From the NCBI GenBank assembly GCA_965218555.1, contig OZ244625.1:496001-560000 (forward strand): a stretch of DNA of 64,000 bases, given 5' to 3'. The position numbers and the translations under genes are program-made. The DNA is from JAPPLB01 sp965218555 (GTDB lineage Bacteria; Acidobacteriota; Terriglobia; Bryobacterales; UBA6623). The notes under the pieces were generated by a model, which had not been told where the DNA came from, made no database searches, and saw nothing but the letters and a program-made list of their open reading frames with translations. Below, one piece after another: positions 18,132 to 26,428 of the stretch. The stretch's first letter is position 1. Every line of letters starts with the position of its first letter.

Positions 18132-18275
18132 CTAGTCCGCTTCGTCAGGAGGCTTCGGGCCCGGCTGTTCAAACGACCGCTTGTAGTAGAACGACCAGAT
18201 CCACACCAGCCCTAGCAGCAGAACGACCTCGATGAGAATCCGTACTATCACCGCTTCATACACACACAGGCCCAT
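18132..18275 (-). CDS. Predicted 47-residue single-pass membrane protein upstream of comM
   Basis: A short open frame whose TAG stop is followed after 2 nt by the comM ATG. The product starts MGLCVYEAVIVRILIEVVLL. Residues about 8-31 are one strongly hydrophobic helix ending in aromatic residues (VWIWSFYY). A positive cluster (KRS) and a short acidic, proline-rich tail (QPGPKPPDEAD) follow, consistent with an anchored protein whose tail lies in the cytoplasm. The ribosome binding site is weak (AGG about 5 nt upstream). The tight spacing suggests translational coupling with comM. No family is recognised; the charge pattern and amphipathic layout make a chance frame less likely. Confidence 0.55.
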   Translation of the reverse strand: MGLCVYEAVIVRILIEVVLLLGLVWIWSFYYKRSFEQPGPKPPDEAD

Positions 18276-18410
18276 CGCGCCTGGGCCGAAACCGCGGCCG
18301 GGCCTCGAGAAGAACCCACAGCCAAGAGGTTGCCGCCATTATACAGAGACGAAAAAACCCGGATCTGCGGCGATCATCGCTCCGGCGGCGGGAACTTGGC
18401 CAGCCCAGCC

Positions 18411-18965
18411 TCAGCGACGGTACAGAAACAACTTATGGATGGGGATCTCCTCGTCTTCGGGATCTTCCACGACGATCTCGCGCTCGATCTCCCAGCCGCG
18501 GAAAGTGAAGTCATGAGAGACCACCCGGGCCCCGGACTTCATCTGGTCTTCCAGCAACGGCTGGATTTTGTCATTGGATGCCGGCAACAGGTAGACCGTG
18601 ATGAGGTCGGGCTGGGAGAAGTCGGCCAGCATCAGGTCCTGTTGTTCGATGGAGGCGAGCGCCGTAAGTTTGCGCTTCTCAATCCGCTGCCGGCTCTGGT
18701 AGACCAGTTTGGGGTCGATTTCGAATCCCACCGCTTTGGCGCCGAACTGCTGGGCGGCCATGATGACGATCCGCCCGTCGCCGCTGCCCAGATCGTAGAC
18801 GAGTTCTCCCGGCTTCAACTCGCCCAGCTCCAGCATCGCTTTCACCACCTTCGTCGGGGTCGGATAGTACGGGGCGAGATTGAGCGGCTTGGGGTCGTCC
18901 GCGCCGAGCAGCACCAGCGCCGCGGCTGTCGTGGACAGCACGAAGGATAGTACGAGCTTTCTCAT
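18411..18965 (-). CDS. Exported class I SAM-dependent methyltransferase
   Basis: A 184-residue protein. The ATG at 18963-18965 opens a signal-like segment (MRKLVLSFVLSTTAAALVLLG) and has AGGAG about 13 nt upstream. The SAM-binding motif I appears as VYDLGSGDGRIVIMAAQQFG, with motif II acidic residues in AVGFEIDPK. This arrangement, PYYPTP then LGSGDGR, is seen in small exported methyltransferases of uncertain substrate. The presence of a signal segment on a SAM enzyme is odd, since SAM is cytoplasmic; the N-terminus may instead be a membrane anchor. Divergent from the cyclophilin gene. Confidence 0.78.
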   Translation of the reverse strand: MRKLVLSFVLSTTAAALVLLGADDPKPLNLAPYYPTPTKVVKAMLELGELKPGELVYDLGSGDGRIVIMAAQQFGAKAVGFEIDPKLVYQSRQRIEKRKLTALASIEQQDLMLADFSQPDLITVYLLPASNDKIQPLLEDQMKSGARVVSHDFTFRGWEIEREIVVEDPEDEEIPIHKLFLYRR

Positions 18966-18990
18966 GGAGTCGTGTGTGCTCCTGTCTCGA

Positions 18991-18996
18991 ATTCTA
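18991..18996 (-). promoter_or_regulatory. -10-like hexamer TAGAAT before the methyltransferase gene
   Basis: TAGAAT on the minus strand lies 25 nt before the methyltransferase ATG, leaving room for a short leader with AGGAG. It contrasts with the leaderless type seen at neighbouring genes. Confidence 0.35.
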
Positions 18997-19128
18997 CCCC
19001 ATTCCTTTTGCGGAAACGCCGCCCGGCGGTCTCCGGGGAAGCATCCGGCCGAGCGTTGTTTGTCAACGTCCTCGGCGGCCCCTCCCCGAAAGTAGCCCTG
19101 GGCGATCCGCCATGCCGGGCGCACACGC

Positions 19129-19134
19129 TAGACT
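19129..19134 (+). promoter_or_regulatory. -10-like hexamer TAGACT before the cyclophilin gene
   Basis: TAGACT ends 7 nt before the GTG at 19142 with no Shine-Dalgarno sequence, suggesting a leaderless transcript and supporting GTG 19142 over the ATG at 19112, which would lie upstream of the predicted transcript start. Confidence 0.4.
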
Positions 19135-19141
19135 ATTGCTC

Positions 19142-19747
19142 GTGAAACGGCGTTCGCTGCTGACGGCTGCGCTGCTGTCTCTGTTGCCGCGAGGCCGGGC
19201 GCTTGCACAGACCGCTGATACCGCCACGCCGGCGAACGACAACCCCGTCGTGGCGATCGCCACCTCCAAGGGCAAGATTACGGTCGAACTCTGGCCCGAG
19301 GATGCGCCGGGTACTGTCGCCAACTTTCTGCACTACGTCGATACCGGTTTCTATGACGACACGATTTTCCATCGCGTCATCGGCGGCGTCTTGATCCAGG
19401 GCGGAGGACTATCGCCGGAACTCAACACGAAGATCGCCGGCCCGCCGATCAAGATCGAATCGAACAACGGGCGGCTCAACGTTCGCGGCACGATCGCCAT
19501 GGCGCGCAGCCAGGACAAAGACAGCGCCACGAGCGAGTTTTACATCAACTTGCGTGACAACCCCGATTTCGACGCGACGTTGAAGCGATATGGCTACACC
19601 GTATTCGGTCAAGTCATCGACGGCATGCAGGCCGCCGACCGCATCGGCAAAGTCCAAACCAGCCGCCGAGGCAGGCACGCGGACATACCGATTCTGCCGG
19701 TCTTCGTCGAAACCATTCGGCGATACGAGCCGGAACAGACACCCTGA
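19142..19747 (+). CDS. Cyclophilin-type peptidyl-prolyl cis-trans isomerase, exported
   Basis: A 201-residue protein catalysing proline isomerisation during protein folding. From GTG 19142 the sequence reads VKRRSLLTAALLSLLPRG, a plausible signal peptide ending at ALA-QT. The cyclophilin core shows GKITVELWPEDAPGTVANF, FYDDTIFHRVIGGVLIQGG (the catalytic Arg in FHR) and FYINLRDNPDFD. The usual bacterial MANAG/SQFF region is replaced by MARSQDKDSATSEFYI, typical of periplasmic PpiA-like forms. An alternative ATG at 19112 would place ten extra residues before the signal. It acts in the periplasm if exported. Confidence 0.9.
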   Translation: MKRRSLLTAALLSLLPRGRALAQTADTATPANDNPVVAIATSKGKITVELWPEDAPGTVANFLHYVDTGFYDDTIFHRVIGGVLIQGGGLSPELNTKIAGPPIKIESNNGRLNVRGTIAMARSQDKDSATSEFYINLRDNPDFDATLKRYGYTVFGQVIDGMQAADRIGKVQTSRRGRHADIPILPVFVETIRRYEPEQTP

Positions 19748-19840
19748 GTCCGGCGCGATCCGCCGATGCCGTATCGCTGAGGGCTAGCCCCGTCTTGCGG
19801 TACGAAGCTCATCGGCTGCCATTGTCAATGCACCGTCGGA

Positions 19841-20287
19841 CTATTCCACGAGCCGTTCCACGTCACGCCCCGAGTTGGCCTCCAGAGTCGCAACCGCCGC
19901 GCGAAACTGGCTTTTGTGCATCTTGATGAAGGCGAAAGAGCCCTTGGACTCGAACGTGAGATAGTGCTGTTTTTCCTTCGTAAACAGCAGGGGCCAAGCC
20001 AGCAGTAAACCGGCTGAGTAGCGTGGTTTCTTTGTGCGTTCGTAGATCAACTTAGTTATGGACGGGTAGTCGGCCTCGTAGAGCATGTCGCCGTCATTGG
20101 CTTCGAACCGGACGCCATCCTGGTCTACCCGCAGCATGCCCCTGGTCTTCACTGTCTTGCCTTCGGGCGTGCTTTGAATCAGCATGCTCTTGGGGAACGT
20201 GCTGGCTTGTTGGGCTTGTGCAACGCCAACCAACACCAGAACGCCCATCAGACTGCATCCCAACATACTCTTTGTCATCATCACCAT
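19841..20287 (-). CDS. Exported protein of unknown function
   Basis: A 148-residue protein with a signal peptide (TKSMLGCSLMGVLVLVGVAQA). AGGA lies about 5 nt before the chosen ATG at 20285-20287; the open frame extends upstream without protein-like content. The mature part is a small beta-rich domain with GMLRVDQDGVRFEAN and ITKLIYERTKKPRYSAGL, a pattern I associate with hypothetical Acidobacteriota proteins having a PH-like fold. A hydrophobic patch (LLLAWPLLF) lies mid-protein. No enzymatic motif is visible. Confidence 0.65.
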   Translation of the reverse strand: MVMMTKSMLGCSLMGVLVLVGVAQAQQASTFPKSMLIQSTPEGKTVKTRGMLRVDQDGVRFEANDGDMLYEADYPSITKLIYERTKKPRYSAGLLLAWPLLFTKEKQHYLTFESKGSFAFIKMHKSQFRAAVATLEANSGRDVERLVE

Positions 20288-20673
20288 TCTTTCCTGCCCT
20301 TCCTCCCCACACTTGCCTGCGGTGTCAACTTTCCTAAGGAACGGGATGCAGCAAGCGGAACTGAACAAGCTTATCACCGCAGACATCAAACCCGTCAGCC
20401 CGACCGTCCGGCGGCGGCTGCCGGCAACGGCAGTGGCTTTTTTGCAGCGGCCGCGGACGGCGGTGAAGGAGCCGCTACGGAAGTCCCCCAATGGAGATCT
20501 CGGAGAGAATGGCGGTTCGTGTCGTACGAGCGTGACGGGAGAGTGGGGCAGGGGGCACCTCCTCCTGCTGACGTATCGCTTCGTGAGGATAGGTGCTGCC
20601 GCCTAATACCTCGGCAACATGCCCTTATCCATGTCGCAAGCCCGGAAGTGACGCGCACCCCTAGTCCCTCCGA
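20288..20673. other. Gene-free stretch of about 390 nt
   Basis: No frame here has a recognisable product. The left end contains the ribosome binding site and probable promoter of the exported minus-strand protein, and the right end the promoter of the oxidoreductase gene. The rest shows no repeat or RNA gene that I can see. Confidence 0.4.
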
Positions 20674-20679
20674 TATAAT
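20674..20679 (+). promoter_or_regulatory. Consensus -10 hexamer TATAAT before the Gfo/Idh/MocA gene
   Basis: TATAAT ends 6 nt before the ATG at 20686, and no Shine-Dalgarno sequence exists between them. The transcript is predicted to begin at the start codon. Confidence 0.5.
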
Positions 20680-20685
20680 TCGCAA

Positions 20686-21867
20686 ATGTCGAAAGTTAAT
20701 GGCCGGCGGGCGTCCGCATGCGGCTTGAACGTTCTCCCGCCGAAAGCGGCTCATCTGACTCGCCGTTCGCTGATCACCAGCTCCACTGCCGCCTTCGCGG
20801 CGCCCGCGGTGCTGTCGGCGCAGTCTCCGAATGACGAGATCCGCGTCGGGATCATCGGCGTTGGCGGCCGCGGGTCGAACCTCCTCCGGCGAATCATCAG
20901 GTCACCGGGCGTGAAGCTCGTCGCGATTTGCGATATCGATCCCGAGGCGGTGGCTCGCGCCAAGCAGACCTCGGCAGAGCACAATCCGGATTCAGATACC
21001 TACACCGAGTTCCGCGAGTTGCTGGACCGCAAAGACATCGATGCGGTTTTCGTCGCGACGCCCGTGAATCTTCATAAAGAAATGGCGATGGCGGCGTTGG
21101 AAGTCCACAAGCATCTCTATCTCGAGAAGCCGATGGGGCGGACGAAGGAGGACGTGGCGGCAGTGATGCGTGCTTCGCAGACGTCACGGGGTCTGCTGCA
21201 ACTCGGTTTTCAGCTTCGCTACGACCCGCGGCGCAGCGCGGCCGTCCGGCACGTGCGCGAAGGCGGCATCGGCCGAGTTGCTTACATGCAGGCGGACCGG
21301 CATTCGGGTGACTTGCCGCGTCACAAGACGTGGTATTTCGATGCGTCGATCTCGGGGAACATGATCGTCGAGCAGGCGGTGCACATCATCGACTTGATGA
21401 ATTGGGCGATGGATGAACATCCCGTGAAGGCATACGGCGCAGGCGGCATCAACGTCTACCGTGACGAGCCAGCGGGCCGGACGACCTACGACAACTACAT
21501 CTGCATCTACGAATACCCCAACGATGTACGGCTGGCGTTCAGCCACATCTTCATCAACCCGCGCGGTTTCGGAGGGGCCCAGGAGCGGATCTGGGGCACG
21601 GAATCGGCGATCGATCTGATTTCCGCCACCAAGTACAAACTCGAGCCTCAGGCGCGCCGGCCGGCCGAGGCCGAGGAACTGAAGGTGGAAGGCGAAGGCG
21701 AGAACATGAATCAGCGCGCCGTGGATGCGTTTTTCCGGCATGTGCGCGACAACTCCGAACCGCTCAACAACGCCGAGTGGGGCCGGAGAGCGACCCTGGC
21801 GGCCATCATGGGCCGCACGGCGATCGAAGAGCAGCGGATTGTGCGCTGGGACGAGGTAGCGGAGTAG
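20686..21867 (+). CDS. Gfo/Idh/MocA family oxidoreductase
   Basis: A 393-residue protein. The N-terminus carries a Tat-like or signal-like segment (TRRSLITSSTAAFAAPAVLSA), suggesting export, as in many secreted members of this family. The NAD(P)-binding motif is VGIIGVGGRGSNLLRRI (about residue 55), and the second hallmark is HLYLEKPMGRT. The C-terminal half is the usual substrate domain. Family members oxidise or epimerise sugars and cyclitols with bound or dissociable NAD(P). The start is supported by a leaderless-type promoter. The gene has no same-strand partner nearby. Confidence 0.88.
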   Translation: MSKVNGRRASACGLNVLPPKAAHLTRRSLITSSTAAFAAPAVLSAQSPNDEIRVGIIGVGGRGSNLLRRIIRSPGVKLVAICDIDPEAVARAKQTSAEHNPDSDTYTEFRELLDRKDIDAVFVATPVNLHKEMAMAALEVHKHLYLEKPMGRTKEDVAAVMRASQTSRGLLQLGFQLRYDPRRSAAVRHVREGGIGRVAYMQADRHSGDLPRHKTWYFDASISGNMIVEQAVHIIDLMNWAMDEHPVKAYGAGGINVYRDEPAGRTTYDNYICIYEYPNDVRLAFSHIFINPRGFGGAQERIWGTESAIDLISATKYKLEPQARRPAEAEELKVEGEGENMNQRAVDAFFRHVRDNSEPLNNAEWGRRATLAAIMGRTAIEEQRIVRWDEVAE

Positions 21868-22035
21868 CAACGGCTCTCGCCGACGGGCATGGCGCGACCC
21901 TCGACTCGGCTTCAGTGACGCTGACTTCTCGATTGGGAGGAAAGCTTTTCTCCCTGCCGCGGAGCTACACCCCGAGCGGTGGGGCAATGGGAGCGGCGTT
22001 CCGTAGCTGTTCCAAGTGCCGGTTGTGACGGCCGG

Positions 22036-22791
22036 CTACAGCGCCGTCCAGCCGCCATCGATGGCGAGGATAGAGCCGGTGACGAACTCGGCCTCGCTGG
22101 AGCAGAGGTAGAGAATCATGTGGGCTATCTCTTCGGGTTTGCCCATGCGGCCAATCGGCTGGCGGGCGTGGACCTCGGCTCTGACCTTGTCCTTCTCGTG
22201 TTTGTGGAACTTCTCCAGGTAGCCCTCGACGAACGGGGTGTGTACGGTTCCGGGACATACACAGTTTACGCGCAGCTTGCCGGCGTACTCGGCCGCGAGT
22301 TGGCGCGTCAGAGCGACCACGGCCCCCTTGGTGGCGCAGTAGGCAAACCGTTGCTTGACGGCAACTAACCCCGCGACGGAACCCATGTTCACGACAGAAC
22401 CGTGCTCCGAAGCGAGCAGCAGGGGAAGGGCTTGCTTGGTAACGAGGAAAACGCCGTCGACGTTGACGCGAAATAGGCGCTGCCAGTCTTCAAGATTCGT
22501 TTCTTCGATGCTGCCGACGTGGCCGACCCCGGCGTTGTTGACAAGAATGTCGAGGGCATCGAGCCCGGCGAAGGCCTTTTGAACCGACTCGGCGTCGGCG
22601 ATATCGATGGGGACTACGGAAACACGCTCGCCGATTTCGGCGGCCAGTTGCTCGGCCGCTTCACGATCAAGATCGGCAATAATGACCGACGCTCCCGCTC
22701 CCACGAGGGCGCGGACGGTCTGTTCACCGATCCCGCTAGCGCCGCCGGTCACGAAAGCCCGACGGCCATCGAGTCGAAAAGGTGTTTTCAT
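22036..22791 (-). CDS. Short-chain dehydrogenase/reductase (classical SDR)
   Basis: A 251-residue SDR of usual length. Cofactor motif TGGASGIG, NNAGVGHVG, the catalytic serine region VNMGSVAGL, and the active-site YCATKGA are all present. The C-terminal VTGSILAIDGGW is typical of 3-oxoacyl-ACP-reductase-like and sugar/alcohol SDRs. Asp in IIADLDREA after the second strand predicts a preference for NAD over NADP. The substrate is unknown. It converges on the Gfo/Idh/MocA gene; whether they share a pathway is not shown. Confidence 0.88.
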   Translation of the reverse strand: MKTPFRLDGRRAFVTGGASGIGEQTVRALVGAGASVIIADLDREAAEQLAAEIGERVSVVPIDIADAESVQKAFAGLDALDILVNNAGVGHVGSIEETNLEDWQRLFRVNVDGVFLVTKQALPLLLASEHGSVVNMGSVAGLVAVKQRFAYCATKGAVVALTRQLAAEYAGKLRVNCVCPGTVHTPFVEGYLEKFHKHEKDKVRAEVHARQPIGRMGKPEEIAHMILYLCSSEAEFVTGSILAIDGGWTAL

Positions 22792-23132
22792 GCAGTCAGC
22801 GGAGGGATGAACCTATCGATCAGTATTTGGCCGACCTCTCTCCCGCAAGGAAGTCCGGACGCCCCATGATCTTGATGATCCGGTTGCAGTACCGAAAGCT
22901 TATGGTAGGTGATGCAGGGGAACCAATGCAGGTTAGATCACGGTATCTTTCGTTGGGCCGTTCATGAATAGGCGCGCTCAGATCCGGGTTACTTTCCAGG
23001 AGTTGGACGGCGTCAAGGCGGGCTCGTCGGAAGAACTCTTGCATTTCGGCTTTGTAGGGAAGCCAACCGGAGCTCGTCGCGAGTCGATGCAGATTTTGAT
23101 TTCCCTCTCCCGCTCGAGGGTCGCCGTGTCGA
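22792..23132. other. Intergenic stretch of about 340 nt, possible decayed coding sequence
   Basis: A minus-strand frame of about 116 codons crosses this stretch but begins inside the flanking gene region and has no ribosome binding site. Part of it (FFRRARLDAVQLLESNPDL) has a protein-like helical character and might be a remnant, but I cannot name the source. AATGCAGGTTAGAT near 22925 matches the right end of the MITE-like elements at 40 kb by 14 bases, without a matching left end. Confidence 0.3.
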
Positions 23133-23861
23133 CTACCCGTATCTTTCGTAGTGAACGGCCTGTTCATCAAACCCGGATGCGGTCAATGCGCCCCGAACGT
23201 CATTGACCATGGCTTTGGGACCGCACAAATAGACGTCAAGCCCCTGGCGTTGATTGCTCAGGGCTTCTTGGAGATGATCCTGAACGCGGCCGCGGCGGCC
23301 GCTCCAGTTGGTTTCGGAACCGCTGATCGTGGGCCAGAACCGGAAGTTCTCGCGATGCCGTGCCAGATCCTCAAACTCCTCGCGGAAGTAGAGCCCTTCG
23401 GGCGCGCGCGCTCCGTACAGCAGCGTGAACTCGGCGCTCGAACTCCGGTCGGCGTCTCCGGCCAACAAGTGCCGGAGCATGGCCCGTAAGGGTGTAATGC
23501 CGGTTCCCGCGGCAAGGAATACGGCGTCGCGGACGGGATTCGCGAGTCGGAAGCTGCCGCCGGGGCCTTTGCACTCGAACATCTCTCCAGACTCGATGCG
23601 CGCCAGATGGTTACCGAACGGGCTTCCGTCGCCGACAGGTTTGACGCAAAGCTCGAAGATACCGCTGCCATTGGGCGCCGAGGCGATCGAATAGTAGCGG
23701 TCGACTTCCCGACCGTGAAGGGTCGTGCTCAAGCAAACGTATTGTCCGGGTTCAAAGTCGAACGGTTGCTCATCGGCCAGCTCGAGGACGAGGTGGCGCG
23801 TATCGGGAGTCGGTGCGCCGATCCGCTTCAGCCGGACAGGACGGGAGGCGCCGCTCATCAA
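23133..23861 (-). CDS. Ferredoxin/flavodoxin-NADP reductase-like FAD oxidoreductase
   Basis: A 242-residue FNR-family flavoprotein. The FAD-binding domain shows DRYYSIAS, with GPGGSFRL nearby, and the NAD(P)H domain shows LAAGTGITPLRAMLRH and DVYLCGPKAMVNDV. There is no 2Fe-2S domain at the C-terminus, so it is the reductase part only. It would shuttle electrons between NAD(P)H and a ferredoxin-like or oxygenase partner; the Rieske oxygenase at 54.5 kb is a candidate only by type. Its ATG overlaps the stop of the upstream chelatase-like gene by four bases, implying coupled translation. Confidence 0.86.
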   Translation of the reverse strand: MMSGASRPVRLKRIGAPTPDTRHLVLELADEQPFDFEPGQYVCLSTTLHGREVDRYYSIASAPNGSGIFELCVKPVGDGSPFGNHLARIESGEMFECKGPGGSFRLANPVRDAVFLAAGTGITPLRAMLRHLLAGDADRSSSAEFTLLYGARAPEGLYFREEFEDLARHRENFRFWPTISGSETNWSGRRGRVQDHLQEALSNQRQGLDVYLCGPKAMVNDVRGALTASGFDEQAVHYERYG

Positions 23862-24238
23862 TCCATCAGTTCCCTGGCCCGGTCGACAACGATGTCCACC
23901 AACGCCGGGTGGCCGTCGAGCGGCGGCGCGTAGGTCAAATCGAGAGCGGGCCGTTTTGCTGCGATTTGGTCCAGGAGTTCCGGCAGATCGCGTTGAAGAT
24001 GAATGCCCATGGTCAAGAAATAGGGAGTGACGATGATCTTTCCAGCTCCCCGCTCGGTGAGCCGCTCGACCGAAGACTCGAGAGTCGGCTCGGCGAGTTC
24101 CAGGAAGGCCGCCTCCCAGATCGAAATACCACAGCGCTCGGCGGCGCGCTCGGCTACGCGGCGAACGGCTTCGTTAGCTTTCGGCACGCGAGAACCGTGG
24201 GCGAATACGACCAGTCCGATTCGCGGTTCCGACGCCAT
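23858..24238 (-). CDS. CbiX/SirB-like sirohydrochlorin chelatase domain protein
   Basis: A 126-residue single-domain protein of the length of short CbiX proteins. The two metal/substrate histidines are visible in LVVFAHGSR near the N-terminus and in TPYFLTMGIHLQRDLP near residue 75. Family members insert cobalt, nickel or iron into sirohydrochlorin for cobalamin, F430 or sirohaem. No other tetrapyrrole gene is in the window. The gene overlaps the flavin reductase start (ATGA) and is preceded by a -10-like TAGACT. Metal specificity cannot be read. Confidence 0.82.
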   Translation of the reverse strand: MASEPRIGLVVFAHGSRVPKANEAVRRVAERAAERCGISIWEAAFLELAEPTLESSVERLTERGAGKIIVTPYFLTMGIHLQRDLPELLDQIAAKRPALDLTYAPPLDGHPALVDIVVDRARELMD

Positions 24239-24246
24239 TTTGGCTT

Positions 24247-24252
24247 AGTCTA
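24247..24252 (-). promoter_or_regulatory. -10-like hexamer TAGACT before the CbiX-like gene
   Basis: TAGACT on the minus strand ends 8 nt before the ATG at 24236-24238. It is the third TAGACT in the window at this position relative to a start codon. Confidence 0.4.
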
Positions 24253-24310
24253 GCATCCGCTATGTAGAGACTTGGCAGTAGAAGTCAACGGCCGGCCAAG
24301 GAAATGGCGT

Positions 24311-24943
24311 TCAGCGGCCAACGATTCGCACCGGCGACTGTGCGTCTTCGGCGGGACGAAAGTGAAGGTGTAGAAAGTCGAGGAACGCTCTGCCTTTGGG
24401 GCGGCCGTTATCGCGGTCGAGCGCCATGCGGAGCAGGAAGACCCATGTCGTCAAGACATCGGAATCGCGAGTGTGCATAATGCCGGACTGCTCCTGCTCC
24501 TCTCGTCGAAAGTGCTCGATCCGCTGACTGAGCTCATCGAAGATTCTCGCTGCGTAGATGGAGTCCGGGCGCGAATCATAATAGAGGCCGCTCTCGCGGG
24601 TCTTGTACGTGCGGATGAGCCCGTCGAGAGCAGCGCGGCTATCCGCATCGACGGTGCCCGTCACCGACAATGATGCTTCGAGCAGGGTCTTTCCACAGGT
24701 CTCGACCAACTTGGCGTGGTCCCGCAAGAAGCTCTCATCAATACGGATTTCCTCATAAGGAAAGTCTTTTGGATCGAGACCGCCGCTGTAATCCCGTTCG
24801 CGGCTCTGCTGCAGGTAACGGCAATCGAAGGGACAGGTGATCGTCACCTCTCGTTGCTCGCCGCAGCAGCGTTGGCAGATTTGTTTGTTCTTGGCGGGAC
24901 AGAAGCGCTTGGACTTGCGCTTCTCACAGATGGGACAGGCCAT
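24311..24943 (-). CDS. Cysteine-rich, probably zinc-binding protein of unknown function
   Basis: A 210-residue protein. I choose the ATG at 24941-24943 because a consensus TATAAT lies 7 nt upstream; earlier in-frame starts would sit above the transcript start. The N-terminus is a dense cysteine array: MACPICEKRKSKRFCP, then ICQRCCG, then TCPFDCRYL. These eight or nine cysteines could bind two zinc ions. The remaining 150 residues are helical and charged, without known motifs. Hypothetical proteins with this CPIC...CCG...CPxDC pattern are known to me only as uncharacterised. It is divergent from the NfeD protease gene (96 nt). Confidence 0.7.
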   Translation of the reverse strand: MACPICEKRKSKRFCPAKNKQICQRCCGEQREVTITCPFDCRYLQQSRERDYSGGLDPKDFPYEEIRIDESFLRDHAKLVETCGKTLLEASLSVTGTVDADSRAALDGLIRTYKTRESGLYYDSRPDSIYAARIFDELSQRIEHFRREEQEQSGIMHTRDSDVLTTWVFLLRMALDRDNGRPKGRAFLDFLHLHFRPAEDAQSPVRIVGR

Positions 24944-24950
24944 GGGTGCC

Positions 24951-24956
24951 ATTATA
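24951..24956 (-). promoter_or_regulatory. Consensus -10 hexamer TATAAT before the cysteine-rich protein gene
   Basis: TATAAT on the minus strand ends 7 nt before the ATG that begins MACPIC. It indicates a leaderless transcript and decides that start codon. Confidence 0.5.
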
Positions 24957-25019
24957 GGCAGCGGATCGTCGGATCCCCGAGCCGCGCCAGGGGCTTTGGT
25001 CTTGATCGGGCGCATATAC

Positions 25020-25025
25020 TACAAT
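25020..25025 (+). promoter_or_regulatory. -10-like hexamer TACAAT before the NfeD-type protease gene
   Basis: TACAAT lies 14 nt before the ATG at 25040, giving a predicted leader of about 7 nt without a Shine-Dalgarno sequence. An overlapping TATACT at 25015-25020 is an alternative. Confidence 0.35.
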
Positions 25026-25039
25026 AGCGATAGAAATCC

Positions 25040-26365
25040 ATGAAATTACGATACTTAGGCTGGCTCGGCATCGTTATCCTGTTGCCTGGCCTGGGTATCT
25101 TTCCCTCGCAGGGCAGGGGCGCCCAAGTCATCCAGGTTGACGTCGAGCACGTGATCCACCCCCTGACTGTCGAACTCGTTCAAGAAGCGATCCAGCAGGC
25201 TGACGAGGAAGGCGCTGCGGCCGTCTTGTTGCGGCTGAACACACCCGGCGGATTGCTTTCCGCCGCCAAAGAAGTCATCCAAACGATTGTTGCTTCGGAT
25301 GTGCCGGTCATCGCCTATGTGGGTCCCAGCGGGGGACGAGCCGCGTCGGCCGGCTTCATGATCCTGGTTTCGGCCGACGTGGCCGCGATGGCTCCGGGAA
25401 CGAACACCGGCGCGGCGCACCCCGTCCTGATGGGTGGTGAGATGGACGAGGTGATGAAGGCGAAGGTAAGTAACGACACCGCCGCCGCGGTTCGCTCGGT
25501 CACGAGCAAGCGGGGACGAAATCCGGAGGTCGCCGAGAAAGCCGTGCTCGAAAGCAAGTCGTTCACTGAGCGGGAGGCGCTCGATGAGAAGCTCATCGAA
25601 TACATCGCGCCCGACGTGAACGACTTGCTCGGAAAGCTGGACGGCAAGACGATCAAACGGTTCGACGGCGGCGAGACAACACTTTCTCTGGCAGACGCCG
25701 GCGTAGTGCCTTTCGAGTTGTCGTACCGCCAATCCATCTTGCTGGCTTTGATCGACCCGAACCTGGCCTTCATCTTGTTTGTGCTGGGATTGGTCGGAGT
25801 GTACGTTGAGTTTTCAAACCCGGGTCTGATCGTACCGGGTGTTGTCGGCGCGATCCTGATGATTTTGGGTGCGATGGCTTTGACGGTGTTACCCATCAAT
25901 TGGGCGGCGGCGGCCCTGATCGTCTTGGGGCTGATCTTCTTTATACTGGAAGCGACGACAACCACGAACGGGATTCTTGCCGCCGGCGGCGTGATTGCGA
26001 TGGTGCTGGGCGCGGTAATGCTGATCGACACCGAGATGCCGGAACTTTCGATCAACTGGAGTACCGCCATTGGCGTGACGCTGCCGTTGGCGGCGATCAC
26101 GGTTTTTCTGCTGCAGCTTGCAGTCCGATCCTTCCGAGCCAAGGTCGTGACCGGACCTCAAGGCATGATCGGAGAGGTCGGTGTCACGAAGACGGATGTG
26201 CACGAGAAGGGCCGCGTCTTCGTTCATGGTGAGTGGTGGAATGCGTCGTCGGACTCGCCGATACGATCGGGCGCGCCCGTGCAAGTGGTCGGAGTCGAAG
26301 ACCTCAAGCTCAGGGTGAAGTCGAAATCGGACGAAGCACCGGCAGACGAGTCGCCGGCCCCTTGA
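25040..26365 (+). CDS. NfeD family membrane-bound serine protease (ClpP-like)
   Basis: A 441-residue protein of the long NfeD type. A signal peptide or anchor (MKLRYLGWLGIVILLPGLGIF) precedes a ClpP-class protease domain with candidate nucleophile Ser103 in GGRAASAGFM and candidate base Lys142 in KAKVSND, the Ser-Lys dyad of the archaeal homologue. Four to five membrane helices follow (about residues 235-365), and a C-terminal soluble OB-fold domain ends the protein. The archaeal homologue cleaves a stomatin C-terminus. The next gene, 63 nt downstream, encodes a slipin, so this is the classic NfeD-stomatin pair controlling membrane microdomains. Confidence 0.92.
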   Translation: MKLRYLGWLGIVILLPGLGIFPSQGRGAQVIQVDVEHVIHPLTVELVQEAIQQADEEGAAAVLLRLNTPGGLLSAAKEVIQTIVASDVPVIAYVGPSGGRAASAGFMILVSADVAAMAPGTNTGAAHPVLMGGEMDEVMKAKVSNDTAAAVRSVTSKRGRNPEVAEKAVLESKSFTEREALDEKLIEYIAPDVNDLLGKLDGKTIKRFDGGETTLSLADAGVVPFELSYRQSILLALIDPNLAFILFVLGLVGVYVEFSNPGLIVPGVVGAILMILGAMALTVLPINWAAAALIVLGLIFFILEATTTTNGILAAGGVIAMVLGAVMLIDTEMPELSINWSTAIGVTLPLAAITVFLLQLAVRSFRAKVVTGPQGMIGEVGVTKTDVHEKGRVFVHGEWWNASSDSPIRSGAPVQVVGVEDLKLRVKSKSDEAPADESPAP

Positions 26366-26428
26366 TCCGGCAGCATCGAAGAGTTTCAGGTATCGCCGCT
26401 TGTGACGCGGCGGAGGAGAAGAGACACT

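Noticed and set aside
22922..22940. Third MITE copy near 22.9 kb
   Set aside because: Only 14 bases of the right end (AATGCAGGTTAGAT) match; no left end, body or duplication was found within 300 nt.
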